A stretch of 64,000 bases of DNA from Hominisplanchenecus faecis (GCF_020687205.1 NZ_JAJEQE010000008.1:1-64000), one strand, 5' to 3'; shown: positions 7,152 to 17,885, numbered from the stretch's first letter. Made by a program: numbers and translations. The notes: generated by a model not told the origin, from the sequence alone.

Positions 7152-8705
7152 CTATTTTGCGTAATCAACCGCTCGGCTTTCACGGATCACGCTGACTTTA
7201 ATCTGTCCAGGATATTCCAGCTCTGCCTCGATCTGTTTTGCAACATCTCTTGCCAGAAGAACCATATCAGCATCGCTGACCTGTTCCGGAACTACCATGA
7301 TACGAATCTCTCGTCCTGCCTGGATAGCAAACGATTTGTCTACTCCCTTGAAGGAGTTGGTAATATCTTCTAACTGTTTCAAACGATTTGTGTAAGTCTC
7401 AAGTGTCTCTCTTCTCGCACCCGGTCTTGCTGCTGAAATCGTATCAGCTGCCTGAACGATGCATGCGATCAGACTCTCAGGTTCTACATCTCCGTGATGT
7501 GCTTCCACCGCATTGATGACAAGCGGAGATTCTTTGTATTTCTTACAAAGATCTGCACCAATCTGGATATGGGAACCTTCAACCTCATGGTCGATGGATT
7601 TTCCGATATCATGCAGAAGTCCGGCACGTTTTGCCATGCGGACATCCACACCGATCTCACCTGCCAGAAGTCCTGAAAGCTGTGCCACCTCGATGGAATG
7701 TTTCAGTGCATTCTGTCCATAACTGGTACGGAACTTCATACGTCCAAGGAGACGCACCAGCTCCGGATGGATGCCGTGCACACCAACTTCAAGTGTTGCT
7801 GCTTCACCTTCCTCACGGATCATGTTCTCTACTTCTTTCTGTGCTTTCTCAACCATCTCCTCGATCCTTGCCGGATGAATCCTGCCATCTACGATCAGTT
7901 TTTCGAGGGCGATACGAGCCACCTCACGGCGGATCGGATCAAAGCCGGATAAGATCACTGCTTCCGGAGTATCATCGATGATCAGATCCACACCCGTCAT
8001 GGTTTCCAGTGTACGGATGTTTCTGCCTTCTCGTCCGATGATCCTTCCTTTCATTTCGTCATTCGGAAGCTGTACTACAGAGATCGTAGTCTCTGCAACA
8101 TGATCTGCCGCACATTTCTGAATGGCATTGACCACATATTCTTTGGCTTTCTTGCCGGCTTCCTCTTTTGCTCTGCTCTCAAGCTCTTTATAAAGCTTGG
8201 CAGTGTCATGTTTTACTTCATCTTCAACCGTTTTTAAAAGATATTCTTTCGCCTGCTCGGAGGTCAATCCTGAAATTCTTTCAAGTTCCTGTACTCTCTG
8301 TTCTGTCAGCTTTTCCACTTCATTGCTTCTCTTTTTGATTTCCTCTTCCTTTGCCGCTAAGCCTGTCTCTCTTCTTTCGATTGCGTCCGCTTTTTTGTCC
8401 ACTGCTTCTTCTTTGGACAGTACACGTTTTTCGTAACGCTGCAGCTCTGCTCTACGTTCCTTTGTTTCCCTTTCCAGTTCATTCTTGGTTTTCAAGGATT
8501 CCTCTTTCACTTCGAGCAGTGCTTCCCGTTTCTTTGTCTCTGCAACCTTTAAGGCGTCATCTACAATCTGTCTTGCCTTCTCGTCGGCATTGCCGATCTT
8601 TGTCTCTACCACTTTCTTGCGGTAAGAGATCGCTACGACAGCTGTAACAGGGACGGCGATGATGAGAGTCACCAGAACAGCAATAGCAATTACTACTGGG
8701 CCCAC
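7152..8705 (-). CDS. rny: Ribonuclease Y
   Basis: Membrane-anchored endoribonuclease that starts bulk mRNA decay in Firmicutes. The 517 residues show an N-terminal membrane helix (about 4-27), a long charged coiled coil (about 40-200) rich in Lys and Glu, a KH domain around [26 protein letters not shown], and an HD domain with [19 protein letters not shown] supplying the metal-binding His-Asp pair. It ends SRAVDYAK, a typical end for the family. It is monocistronic, with a near-consensus promoter at 8835-8863 and a strong terminator directly after the stop. Confidence 0.97.
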   Translation of the reverse strand: MGPVVIAIAVLVTLIIAVPVTAVVAISYRKKVVETKIGNADEKARQIVDDALKVAETKKREALLEVKEESLKTKNELERETKERRAELQRYEKRVLSKEEAVDKKADAIERRETGLAAKEEEIKKRSNEVEKLTEQRVQELERISGLTSEQAKEYLLKTVEDEVKHDTAKLYKELESRAKEEAGKKAKEYVVNAIQKCAADHVAETTISVVQLPNDEMKGRIIGREGRNIRTLETMTGVDLIIDDTPEAVILSGFDPIRREVARIALEKLIVDGRIHPARIEEMVEKAQKEVENMIREEGEAATLEVGVHGIHPELVRLLGRMKFRTSYGQNALKHSIEVAQLSGLLAGEIGVDVRMAKRAGLLHDIGKSIDHEVEGSHIQIGADLCKKYKESPLVINAVEAHHGDVEPESLIACIVQAADTISAARPGARRETLETYTNRLKQLEDITNSFKGVDKSFAIQAGREIRIMVVPEQVSDADMVLLARDVAKQIEAELEYPGQIKVSVIRESRAVDYAK

Positions 8706-8834
8706 AGGAGCACCTCCTTATAGAATTTTCAAGTAACGGACGGATTTAAAGCATCTGTAACTGCTTTATCTTCACAGCTGCAATGTTTCTTTAAATGCCT
8801 TTTGTTACTCGCATTGTACAAGTACAACATATTA

Positions 8835-8863
8835 ATTTTACATTGCTTTGTGCATATTGTCAA
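8835..8863 (-). promoter_or_regulatory. Promoter of rny
   Basis: On the minus strand, TTGACA (8858-8863), a 17-bp spacer and TAAAAT (8835-8840). The predicted leader is about 120 nt. Confidence 0.78.
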
Positions 8864-8910
8864 GTAATTGTGAAGTGCTTTATCCTATTTTGCATCAACA
8901 ATTCGCTTCT

Positions 8911-8955
8911 GCATTTACCGGACGATTTTCAGTTTCGCAAGTGCCCGGTAAATGC
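8911..8955 (-). terminator. Inverted repeat after the HAD gene, probable 3' hairpin
   Basis: An 11-bp perfect stem (8911-8921 with 8945-8955) with a smaller stem inside lies 30 bases after the stop of the HAD phosphatase. No clear U-run follows on either strand, so it may be a weak terminator or a stabilising 3' structure for the PTS-glucosidase operon. Confidence 0.45.
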
Positions 8956-8985
8956 CCGTCGTGATCGTTGTCCGAGGTGTGCTCT

Positions 8986-9846
8986 TTATAGTTTCAGAAA
9001 TTTTTCCAGAAATTCTGCGGCTCCGTCGTGGTCATTATCCGCAGCCACAAAATCTGCCTGCTGTTTTACCGGATCTTTTGCATTTTCCATCGCAACGGAA
9101 ATCCCTGCTTCTTTGAACATCTCCACATCGTTTTCGTTATCCCCGATCGCAATGATCTGCTCTTTTGGAATCGCAAGACGTTCTTTTAAAATGGCAAGTC
9201 CTCTGCCTTTATTTATCCCTTCCGCTGTAAATTCCGCATTTCCGGCTACTGAGGTTGTCGTGTAGATTCCTTTTACTTTCTGCCATTTTTCCCGGATTTT
9301 CTTTGAAAGTAAAACATCCTCAAAAAAGATATTGATCTTTTCTGCTTTTTTCAGGATTTCACTCTGGTCTTCTAATCTTTTCACATACGCGTGGTTTGAA
9401 AGCATATATTCTGCAAAATTCCCTTCGATTTCTGCCGTAAGGAAATATTCTCTGTCGAGACTGTCCGCATAGACTTTTCCATCTGAGATAACTTCTGCAT
9501 AATAACGTGATTCTTTCCCTGCTTTTTCCTGATGCACCCGGTACATTTCCCGCACATCCTTTAAGATCTGTTCTGCCGATCCTTCCGGAAGACATTTTTT
9601 ATATAATGCACATGTCTTTTTCCAGTCCCAGACAACGGATCCGTTTCCAAGAACCGCATACGAAATTCCCGAAAGATTTTTGATTTTTTCCGGAAGAAGC
9701 GGCAATGCCCTTCCCGTAGCGGGAAGGACATGGTTCCCCTGATCCAGACATTTTTGCAGAACAGCACAGGTTCGCTCTGAGATCTGTCCCCTGCTGTTCA
9801 AAAGTGTGCCGTCCATATCGACGGCGATCCAATATCTGTCTGTCAT
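8986..9846 (-). CDS. Cof-type HAD-superfamily phosphatase
   Basis: A 286-residue haloacid dehalogenase-type hydrolase with the nucleophile motif DMDGTLLN at residues 10-17, a Cof-type C2 cap, and the late motifs KGRGLAILKERL and IAIGDNENDVEMFKEAGISVAMENA, which hold the lysine and the metal-binding aspartates. This subfamily usually dephosphorylates sugar phosphates or pyridoxal phosphate. It is the last gene behind the PTS and oligo-1,6-glucosidase genes (89-bp gap). A role in removing phosphate from sugar phosphates made by that system is plausible but inferred from position only. Confidence 0.88.
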   Translation of the reverse strand: MTDRYWIAVDMDGTLLNSRGQISERTCAVLQKCLDQGNHVLPATGRALPLLPEKIKNLSGISYAVLGNGSVVWDWKKTCALYKKCLPEGSAEQILKDVREMYRVHQEKAGKESRYYAEVISDGKVYADSLDREYFLTAEIEGNFAEYMLSNHAYVKRLEDQSEILKKAEKINIFFEDVLLSKKIREKWQKVKGIYTTTSVAGNAEFTAEGINKGRGLAILKERLAIPKEQIIAIGDNENDVEMFKEAGISVAMENAKDPVKQQADFVAADNDHDGAAEFLEKFLKL

Positions 9847-9935
9847 AGATTTTGTTCCTTTTCCGCCTGTAATCTAAGATGAAATCGTTTCGTTTTTCGT
9901 ATGTCTTATGTTTTCATCTCTTTACAAGCTGTGTT

Positions 9936-11624
<1,689 letters not shown>

Positions 11625-11642
11625 TTACTCCTTCTCTTTCCC

Positions 11643-12473
11643 TTATGCAATTCCAAGTAACGACAATACAATGCCAAGAACGATGACACCGATGATCAGT
11701 ACGGTGATGCTGACGTTCTTCTTTTTCAGAAGGTAATAGCACAAAAGAGTCAGTCCCAGCGGAACGATTCCAATGAAAATCTGATCCAGCATAGACTGCA
11801 GATTCAGAATGGATTCTCCCTGCATACTCAGTTCAAAAGTAGAATTAAAAGTTACCATGCTCGCTGTCATACCGCCAACCATGATCAGACCTACGGTACT
11901 TGCAGCTTTTGTAAGAATATTCATCAGACCGCTTGCATAAACTTTCTGGATATATTCGGAACCCAGTTTGTATCCCAGAAAGGTTCCATAATATTTCACA
12001 AGAAGGGACGAAATGTTAAACAGCAGTAAGAATACGATCGGTGCCAGAATATTTCCGGTCATACCAAGTCCAACTGCGATACCGGCTGCGATCACGCGAA
12101 GAACGCCCCAGAAAATGGAATCTCCGATACCTGCCAGTGGTCCCATCAGACTGGATTTTACTGCGTTGATGGAATTTGCATCAAAATCTTTCTGCTCGCT
12201 GTTCTTTTTCTCCATGGAAGCAACCAGCCCCATGATAAAGGTCGAGCAGGTGATCGTGGTATTGAAGTAAGACATACTTCTTACCAGTGCTTCTTTTTTG
12301 CCTTCTTCATCATTTTTGTAGAATTTATTGATAAACGGCATCAGTGCGTAACAGAAGCCGGACGCACCCTGTTTTGCCGGGCTTACGGCTGCATATAAGG
12401 TAAAGGAACGCCAGAATGCCTTTTTTAACATTTTCCGTTCATCTGCCGGAATGGATTTTGTCAGATTACTCAT
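11643..12473 (-). CDS. PTS mannose/fructose/sorbose family IID component
   Basis: A membrane subunit of a mannose-class phosphotransferase system, 276 residues. It carries FWRSFTLYAAVSPAKQGASGFCYALMPFINKFY, the family's N-terminal region, then NTTITCSTFIMGLVASMEKKN, GPLAGIGDSIFWGVLRVIAAGI, and C-terminal helices. With IIC it forms the sugar channel and hands the substrate to phosphorylated IIB. It overlaps IIC by 4 bp (ATGA), implying translational coupling. The substrate is not fixed by sequence, since the class handles mannose, fructose, sorbose, GlcNAc and others. The adjoining glucosidase suggests a glucose-containing oligosaccharide. Confidence 0.95.
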   Translation of the reverse strand: MSNLTKSIPADERKMLKKAFWRSFTLYAAVSPAKQGASGFCYALMPFINKFYKNDEEGKKEALVRSMSYFNTTITCSTFIMGLVASMEKKNSEQKDFDANSINAVKSSLMGPLAGIGDSIFWGVLRVIAAGIAVGLGMTGNILAPIVFLLLFNISSLLVKYYGTFLGYKLGSEYIQKVYASGLMNILTKAASTVGLIMVGGMTASMVTFNSTFELSMQGESILNLQSMLDQIFIGIVPLGLTLLCYYLLKKKNVSITVLIIGVIVLGIVLSLLGIA

Positions 12474-13282
12474 GAGAAAAATTCCTCCTCTTCTTCATCA
12501 AATTCACTGGACTGGTTACCTGCCGGTGCAGCCACACGCTGCATAGACAGCTGATTGATCTTGTAGTCGTTCATGCCAATCGAGATGGCAACGATCACAC
12601 CGATCACTGCGATTGCGATCAGCGGAAGGTTCATGTATGCAGAAAGGACAAATCCAAGGAAATAGAACATACAGATTTTCTTGTCCCACAGCATTTTCAT
12701 CAGCATTGCCATGCCGACTGCCGGAAGAAGCCCGCCGCAGACAGTCAGTCCGTTCATAACCACATCCGGGATTGCATCCATCAGAGTACTGACTGCATCG
12801 GAACCGAACAGGATTCCAAGGAATGCAACCAGGGAATACAGTATCCAGTTGACCGCCCACAGTCCATAGTGCAGAAAAACGATCTGTTTTTCTTTTCCTT
12901 CTGCTGCCAGCTGGTCAAATTTCTTTGCAAACATACCAACCAGAAAGATGTACAGGAATGTTTTGATCTGAAGTCCCAAAATACCGATCGGCAAAGCCAG
13001 TGTCAGGGCAACTTCACTTCCCTTACCCAGCATGATTGCAAATGCCGTACCGACTGCTGTTGCAATTCCAGGTTCTGCCGCTGAAGCACCGCCGATATTT
13101 ACAACTCCCATAAACACGGCTTCCAGTGAAGCACCGATCATAACGCCTGTTTTTACATCTCCCAGGAACAGACCAACCAAAGGTCCGATGACGATCGGTC
13201 GGTTTAACATCGTAAAACCAATCAATTCTGCACCGCCGACACAGATAAATACGGCCAGTGCCACTAAAAATGCATTTAACAT
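12470..13282 (-). CDS. PTS mannose/fructose/sorbose family IIC component
   Basis: A 270-residue membrane permease subunit with many hydrophobic helices and the family features GPLVGLFLGDVKTGVMIGASLEAVFMGVVNIGGASAAEPGIATAVG near the N-terminus. The start at MLNAFLVALAVF (13280-13282) is preferred because GGAG is well placed; a longer reading frame adds 15 implausible residues. The C-terminus is acidic (SSEFDEEEEEFFS), unusual for a IIC and perhaps a cytoplasmic contact site. It lies between IIAB and IID in the operon. Confidence 0.95.
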   Translation of the reverse strand: MLNAFLVALAVFICVGGAELIGFTMLNRPIVIGPLVGLFLGDVKTGVMIGASLEAVFMGVVNIGGASAAEPGIATAVGTAFAIMLGKGSEVALTLALPIGILGLQIKTFLYIFLVGMFAKKFDQLAAEGKEKQIVFLHYGLWAVNWILYSLVAFLGILFGSDAVSTLMDAIPDVVMNGLTVCGGLLPAVGMAMLMKMLWDKKICMFYFLGFVLSAYMNLPLIAIAVIGVIVAISIGMNDYKINQLSMQRVAAPAGNQSSEFDEEEEEFFS

Positions 13283-13324
13283 AATCTCTTTCTCCTTTTC
13301 AATGATTTTAGGATCAAACGTCAT

Positions 13325-13372
13325 CAACTACGATACCTACGGATTGTTCCGTGCTTTGCACTCTCACAATCC
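13325..13372. repeat. Palindromic repeat family 2, copy between IIAB and IIC genes
   Basis: A 48-bp unit with arms GGATTGT (13341-13347) and ACAATCC (13366-13372) around an inner GTGC/GCAC stem. It is nearly identical to the copy at 29594-29641, where it lies in the opposite orientation. The right arm forms the last codons and stop of the IIAB gene. Confidence 0.75.
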
Positions 13373-14362
13373 CTTGGTATCTTTTAACTTGTCCAGCACA
13401 TCTTTGACAAGTTTCTGCTCATCATTCGGAACCTGCTGCATGCAGGTCTTTGGATCGATTGCCACCAGTTCTCTTAAGTTCTGCACTTCTTCGTCTGTCA
13501 GCATGATGGTCGGGGAAAGCAGCTGTTTTTCAGATACATCGATTCCGTCGAATCTTCCGGTGTTTCCGATGTTCAGAAATTCAATCTCACCTACCTGTCT
13601 GCGGATCTTCAGTGCATCCTTGACGGTTCTTGTCAGAACGAGGATCCTCATTTTTGATGCACGCGGATCATTCAGAACACGGATGGCTTCATCTACCGGT
13701 TTGATCAGTGCCTTGATGCCTCCCGGAACTGCCATTTTCAGTGCCATTTTCTGCGTGTCATCGTTTGCCGCATCATCATTTGCCACCACGATCCCCTGTA
13801 CACGCAACTGTTTGGTCCAGGTCATCGCCACCTGTCCGTGGATCAGACGGTCATCTACACGCAGTGCGGAAATCTTTGCTGTTGAATTTTCATAGTTTGC
13901 AGGCTGTGCGGCTTTTTTCTCCTGAACCGCAGCCGCTTTCTTCTGACTCTGTGCCGCTGCATCTGCTTCCTTTTTCGGTTTTGCATGCATCTGCACCATC
14001 TGAAGTTCTCCTCTTGCTTCCTCAATGTAAGTTTCGATCTCTTCTTCGCTCACATCATCATCCGCAAGCATGACCTGCATCAGTACCGGGAGATTTGTTC
14101 CGGTCACCAGTGTGACGTTGTCCTGCTTTGCGTACTCCATCAGCTTCTGGTTTACGCTTCCTCCCATCAGGTCGGTAAACACGATGATGCGGTCTTCTTT
14201 ATGCTTCTCAAAAAATTCTTTAAACTGCTCTTCCACATTGTCTTCCGGTGTTACATAAGCATCAATCGTCGTGATCTCTGCCAGCTGACCGACGATCAGC
14301 TCGGCCGTGTAACGGATTCCGGAGGCCATTTTTCCATGTGTGGCAATCAAAATCTGTTTCAT
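13364..14362 (-). CDS. PTS mannose/fructose/sorbose family IIAB fusion
   Basis: A cytoplasmic phosphocarrier of 332 residues. The IIA domain (1-125) has the phospho-His9 in IATHG and the VFTDLMGGS motif. An Ala/Lys/Gln-rich hinge (about 128-160) links it to the IIB domain (163-332), where His175 in LRVDDRLIHGQV is the second phospho-site. It takes phosphate from HPr and passes it to the sugar at IIC/IID. It is the first gene of the operon IIAB-IIC-IID-glucosidase-HAD. Upstream is a TTTACA/TATAGT promoter bracketed by two palindromic operators. The stop codon lies inside the repeat at 13325-13372. Confidence 0.95.
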   Translation of the reverse strand: MKQILIATHGKMASGIRYTAELIVGQLAEITTIDAYVTPEDNVEEQFKEFFEKHKEDRIIVFTDLMGGSVNQKLMEYAKQDNVTLVTGTNLPVLMQVMLADDDVSEEEIETYIEEARGELQMVQMHAKPKKEADAAAQSQKKAAAVQEKKAAQPANYENSTAKISALRVDDRLIHGQVAMTWTKQLRVQGIVVANDDAANDDTQKMALKMAVPGGIKALIKPVDEAIRVLNDPRASKMRILVLTRTVKDALKIRRQVGEIEFLNIGNTGRFDGIDVSEKQLLSPTIMLTDEEVQNLRELVAIDPKTCMQQVPNDEQKLVKDVLDKLKDTKGL

Positions 14363-14405
14363 GTGATCCTCCTTTGAAGTGTCTGTTCTGCGTCATATTT
14401 CGTTA

Positions 14406-14421
14406 GGTTATGTACATAACT
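14406..14421. promoter_or_regulatory. Operator O2 of the PTS operon (downstream copy)
   Basis: The core GTTATGTACATAAC is a perfect 14-bp palindrome starting a few bases after the predicted transcription start. A second copy lies 58 bp upstream. Binding here would block elongation or initiation. Confidence 0.62.
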
Positions 14422-14432
14422 TCTATGTACAC

Positions 14433-14461
14433 ACTATAGCATTTGTCGTTTTGTCTGTAAA
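14433..14461 (-). promoter_or_regulatory. Promoter of the PTS-glucosidase operon
   Basis: On the minus strand, TTTACA (14456-14461), a 17-bp spacer and TATAGT (14433-14438). The promoter is flanked by two matching palindromes. Confidence 0.72.
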
Positions 14462-14463
14462 TA

Positions 14464-14479
14464 GGTTATGTAGATAACC
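14464..14479. promoter_or_regulatory. Operator O1 of the PTS operon (upstream copy)
   Basis: GGTTATGTAGATAACC, a 16-bp palindrome with one central mismatch, abuts the -35 box. The centres of O1 and O2 are 58 bp apart. The likely ligand is the LacI-type regulator encoded immediately upstream, but the GTAC centre differs from the CG centre usual for that family, so another regulator is possible. Confidence 0.6.
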
Positions 14480-14573
14480 GTCTTTTTGTATAAGTTCAGA
14501 TGGGGGATTTTTGTGCATTTTGATAGATTATGAAAGGATTTATTGAAAAAGGGAAGGTTCGTATAATAAAAAC

Positions 14574-14768
14574 GCCCTGATTTTGGAAAACAAATGCTCT
14601 GACACGCTGCGTTTCCTGTTCGGTGTCCTCTGGCAAGCCAGGAACCTTTGTCAATGTGCAAAATGAACAATTCCCCAGTAGGTACTATCTGATGTACCGC
14701 TGCCAATGTGAGGTAGCGAGAGCGTGCCTTCGGGGAATTCGTTCATTTGCACATTTTCATTTTTTTTG
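14574..14768 (+). ncRNA. Candidate structured intergenic RNA ending in a terminator-like U-tract
   Basis: The 464-bp gap between the PTS operon and the LacI gene holds no convincing reading frame but shows dense pairing. A TATAAT lies at 14562-14567 on the plus strand with a weak -35. It is followed by a hairpin at 14585-14616, one at 14622-14646, and a 24-bp near-perfect stem (14653-14676 with 14732-14755) that encloses two further hairpins (14681-14698 and 14699-14717). The closing stem is followed by TTCATTTTTTT. It does not match 6S, SRP RNA, tmRNA, RNase P or riboswitch classes known to me. A MITE-like palindromic insertion is the main alternative. Confidence 0.38.
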
Positions 14769-14826
14769 TGTGGATGTCATTTTTCTTTATCACGCAAAAT
14801 CAAACAATATTGCTGAATCTTGCTTT

Positions 14827-15846
14827 TCAGTCTCTCTCCACCGACTTCCTTTTCACCAGTGTCACGGACAGTTCTACTTCCCGCTGCGGATATTCTTCGC
14901 CTTCTTCGATCCATTTCAGAAGGATCTCCACTGCTTTCTGTGCTTTTTTCTGCACGTCCTGCTTTATGGTGGTAAGTCTCGGTGTGGAGTACTGTGCATA
15001 GCTGATATCGTCATAGCCTGCCACGCCGATCTGCTGCGGCACGGCTACTTTTTTGTCAGCACAGAAGCGGATTGCTTCCAGTGCATACATATCGGAGAGG
15101 AAAAACAGTGCCGTTCCCGGCAATCTTCTCTGTACCAGCCAGTCATAACTTGCTTTTCGTTTTTCATAGTTCATGCCAAGTGCCACAAACTGCAGTTTCT
15201 GACCTTCTGCCGCACACTCCTGCATGGCTCTCTGTGCACCGACATAACGCAGATGATCGACACCGTTGTCTCTTCCGGCACAGACTTTGATGTGCTCATA
15301 TCCGCATTCCAGCAGATATTTCACCATCTGATAGCCGCCACTTTCGTCATCCAGACCGATATTGACCAGATGGCTGTCTTTGGCTGCGTTTCCGTAGGCA
15401 TCGATCGACACGATCGGTTTTTTGATCAGCTGATAGATTTTTTCACAGTTGTGCCGGCTGAAGGAGATGGCGATCACGCCGTCCACATCCCAGCCTGCCA
15501 CCATCTGAAAAATCTCTTCGATGTCTTTTGTGGAATACAGCATCAGGTAATAGCCCTGTTTCTGCACATATTCTTCGATAAATCCGATGATCTTCCCATA
15601 AAATGGATCTCCGAGAATGGAATCTTTGAATTCTTTATGATAGTTGATGACAACTGCGATCAGCTGAGACTTCTCGTTATTCAGCACTCGCAGTCCTCTT
15701 TTCTGCACGTAACCAACTTCTTTGATCAGTGCTTCGATCTTCTGGATCGTTGCAGGTGATACTTTTTTTGTTTTCCCGTGAATGACGTTGGAAACGGTTG
15801 TGGTACTGACACCTGCCTTTTCTGCTATTTCTTTGATTGTTGCCAA
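14827..15846 (-). CDS. LacI-family transcriptional regulator
   Basis: A 339-residue repressor. The N-terminal helix-turn-helix ATIKEIAEKAGVSTTTVSNVIHGKTKKVSPATIQKI is followed by the hinge region and a periplasmic-binding-protein-like sensor domain, with IGFIEEYVQKQGYYLMLYST and the late motif IGVAGYDDISYAQYSTPRLTTIKQ. It sits just upstream of the PTS-glucosidase operon on the same strand and is the best candidate for binding the palindromes at that promoter. The effector is probably a sugar or sugar phosphate. It starts 14 bp after recX ends, but a promoter of its own was not identified. Confidence 0.92.
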   Translation of the reverse strand: MATIKEIAEKAGVSTTTVSNVIHGKTKKVSPATIQKIEALIKEVGYVQKRGLRVLNNEKSQLIAVVINYHKEFKDSILGDPFYGKIIGFIEEYVQKQGYYLMLYSTKDIEEIFQMVAGWDVDGVIAISFSRHNCEKIYQLIKKPIVSIDAYGNAAKDSHLVNIGLDDESGGYQMVKYLLECGYEHIKVCAGRDNGVDHLRYVGAQRAMQECAAEGQKLQFVALGMNYEKRKASYDWLVQRRLPGTALFFLSDMYALEAIRFCADKKVAVPQQIGVAGYDDISYAQYSTPRLTTIKQDVQKKAQKAVEILLKWIEEGEEYPQREVELSVTLVKRKSVERD

Positions 15847-15860
15847 AAATATTCTCCTAA

Positions 15861-16463
15861 TTATTCGAGCCCCCGCAGAACCTTGCGTACCGCAGCATAG
15901 GAAAATCCTTTTCTCATAAAAAACGCATAGTATTTCTGCTGTTCTTCCGCTGTTGGATTCTCCAGGTTCATGCGTTTCTTTTTCGCAAGTGCGAGGATCG
16001 TTTCTTCTTCGCTGTTTCCTTCTGCCTGTTCGTATGCCGCTTCAATATCTTCTGAAAAAACGCCTTTTGCTTTTAACTCCTGTACGATCTGGCGTTTGCT
16101 CTTTGTCTGGCTGCGGCTCTCGATATAGTATCCGGCATAACGTACATCATCGATATAGTGGAAGCTTCGCACATACTCGATAGCGATATCTTCGATCTCT
16201 TTCGGGTATCCTCCCTGACGGAGCTTTGTTCTCAGCTGCCATTCGGTCTTATCTGCACTTTTTAAGATATTCATGCAACGCAGCCTGGCCCGTTTGGGCA
16301 GGATCTCCTGCATGATCTCTGCATATGCCTGCTCTGAAAGGGATTCCCCTTCACGGATCCCCATCCGGTAAGCCTCATTCCGATACAGGACAAAAGCTTT
16401 TTCTCCGTCTAAAAAGACCTGCACTCTCGTCTTGCCGACCGGCTCTAATGCAGTGACGATCAT
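15861..16463 (-). CDS. recX: Regulatory protein RecX
   Basis: Modulates RecA filament activity. The 200 residues contain the three-helix repeats of the family: [75 protein letters not shown], ending [19 protein letters not shown]. It overlaps recA by 4 bp (ATGA), so it is co-transcribed from the LexA-controlled recA promoter and probably coupled in translation. An N-terminal extension of about 60 residues ([20 protein letters not shown]) is common in Firmicute RecX. Confidence 0.93.
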   Translation of the reverse strand: MIVTALEPVGKTRVQVFLDGEKAFVLYRNEAYRMGIREGESLSEQAYAEIMQEILPKRARLRCMNILKSADKTEWQLRTKLRQGGYPKEIEDIAIEYVRSFHYIDDVRYAGYYIESRSQTKSKRQIVQELKAKGVFSEDIEAAYEQAEGNSEEETILALAKKKRMNLENPTAEEQQKYYAFFMRKGFSYAAVRKVLRGLE

Positions 16464-17578
16464 GCTTCATCCCCGCTGCCGTCCGGATCTGCTGCCGGAG
16501 TTTCTTCTTTTACGGCATCCTTTTTCGCAGTACTGCTCTTTGTTGCTTTTTTGTCTTCTTTTTCATCATCTGCGGCTGCCGCACCGTCAAATCCATACTT
16601 TTCACGCACCAGTTTTTCGATCTCTGCCATCGTCTCCGGATTGTTCTTCAGGTAAATCTTGGCATTCTCACGGCCCTGTCCGATCTTGATACCGTTATAG
16701 GCAAACCATGCCCCGCTCTTGTTTACAATCTCATTTTTCACTGCCAGATCAAGGATGTCACCTTCTCTTGAGATGCCCTGACCGAACATGATATCAAACT
16801 CTGCCTCTTTAAATGGCGGTGCGATCTTGTTCTTGACGATTTTGACACGCACACGGTTGCCGACGATCTCGCCGCCCTGTTTGAGTGTCTCGATACGGCG
16901 TACATCCATACGGATGGAAGAGTAAAACTTCAGTGCACGGCCACCGGTTGTAACCTCCGGATTGCCGAACATGACACCGACTTTTTCACGCAGCTGGTTG
17001 ATAAAGATCACGGTACAGCTGGATTTGCCGATGATACCGGTCAGTTTACGAAGTGCCTGAGACATCAGTCTTGCATGCAGACCTACGTGAGAATCTCCCA
17101 TATCGCCCTCGATCTCTGTTTTTGGCACCAGTGCTGCCACAGAGTCCACGATGATAATGTCCACTGCTCCGGAACGCACCATGGTCTCTGCGATCTCAAG
17201 CCCCTGCTCACCGTTATCCGGCTGTGAAATGTAAAGATTATCAATGTCTACGCCGATATTCTTTGCATAGACCGGATCCAGTGCATGCTCTGCATCGATA
17301 AATCCTGCGATACCGCCGCGTTTCTGGACTTCTGCTACCATATGCAGTGCTACGGTCGTCTTACCACTGGACTCCGGTCCGTAGATCTCCACGATCCTTC
17401 CTTTTGGAACACCGCCAAGTCCCAGTGCCACATCCAGGCTCAGAGAGCCGGTCGGAACGGTCTCCACGTTCATATGGTTTCCGGAATCACCCAGTTTCAT
17501 AATGGCACCTTTTCCGAAATCTTTCTCAATTTTTGTGATAGCCGCTTCCAGTGCCTTGATCTTATCATCCTGTCCCAT
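16460..17578 (-). CDS. recA: Recombinase RecA
   Basis: ATP-dependent strand exchange and LexA co-protease, 372 residues. The Walker A motif GPESSGKT lies at 67-74. The Walker B region is [15 protein letters not shown] and the DNA-binding loops are [46 protein letters not shown]. The C-terminus carries an acidic and Lys-rich tail ([18 protein letters not shown]). The promoter at 17857-17885 is followed at once by a perfect CGAAC-N4-GTTCG box, so the gene is under SOS control. The leader is unusually long, about 270 nt. recX follows with a 4-bp overlap. Confidence 0.98.
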   Translation of the reverse strand: MGQDDKIKALEAAITKIEKDFGKGAIMKLGDSGNHMNVETVPTGSLSLDVALGLGGVPKGRIVEIYGPESSGKTTVALHMVAEVQKRGGIAGFIDAEHALDPVYAKNIGVDIDNLYISQPDNGEQGLEIAETMVRSGAVDIIIVDSVAALVPKTEIEGDMGDSHVGLHARLMSQALRKLTGIIGKSSCTVIFINQLREKVGVMFGNPEVTTGGRALKFYSSIRMDVRRIETLKQGGEIVGNRVRVKIVKNKIAPPFKEAEFDIMFGQGISREGDILDLAVKNEIVNKSGAWFAYNGIKIGQGRENAKIYLKNNPETMAEIEKLVREKYGFDGAAAADDEKEDKKATKSSTAKKDAVKEETPAADPDGSGDEA

Positions 17579-17832
17579 TTTAATATCCTCCTTAATCTTC
17601 TATTTGCTCTATATTGTTCCACTTGTCTTCCCGTATCAGGTAAATATCTGCAAAACTGACACGAATCGCCTGCCAAGTCTCACATGTGTTCGACTTGAAA
17701 ATACTCAACTGTACTGACCACAAGCGTATACTTTCGATACAGATTATACCAATCTGATACCTGGTTTCTGTAATGCCAATGGTTTTCTCGTTTCTTCTGT
17801 GCACCTTTGCAATACGCAAAAGGGCTTGCTTA

Positions 17833-17846
17833 CGAACTTATGTTCG
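17833..17846. promoter_or_regulatory. LexA (SOS) box of recA
   Basis: CGAACTTATGTTCG matches the Gram-positive LexA consensus CGAAC-N4-GTTCG exactly. It lies about 10 bp downstream of the -10 box of the recA promoter, a position where LexA would block transcription. Confidence 0.92.
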
Positions 17847-17856
17847 TTCTCTCCCC

Positions 17857-17885
17857 ATATTAATATATATTTTTGAAAATGTCAA
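17857..17885 (-). promoter_or_regulatory. Promoter of recA-recX
   Basis: On the minus strand, TTGACA (17880-17885), a 17-bp AT-rich spacer and TAATAT (17857-17862). It precedes the LexA box. The remainder of the 17579-18073 gap holds the long recA leader and the terminator of the gene at 18074; no gene is seen in it. Confidence 0.78.

Noticed and set aside
14434-14706. 90-codon minus-strand frame in the PTS-LacI gap
   Set aside because: It covers the operators and part of the structured element, has no recognisable domain and no start signal.
14574-14768. 6S RNA
   Set aside because: Length fits, but the 5' end does not pair with the 3' end and there is no central bubble in a single rod.
14623-15759. 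378-codon plus-strand open frame
   Set aside because: It runs antisense through the well-supported LacI-family gene and through the hairpin region, is rich in Cys/Phe/His without family resemblance, and has no ribosome-binding site.
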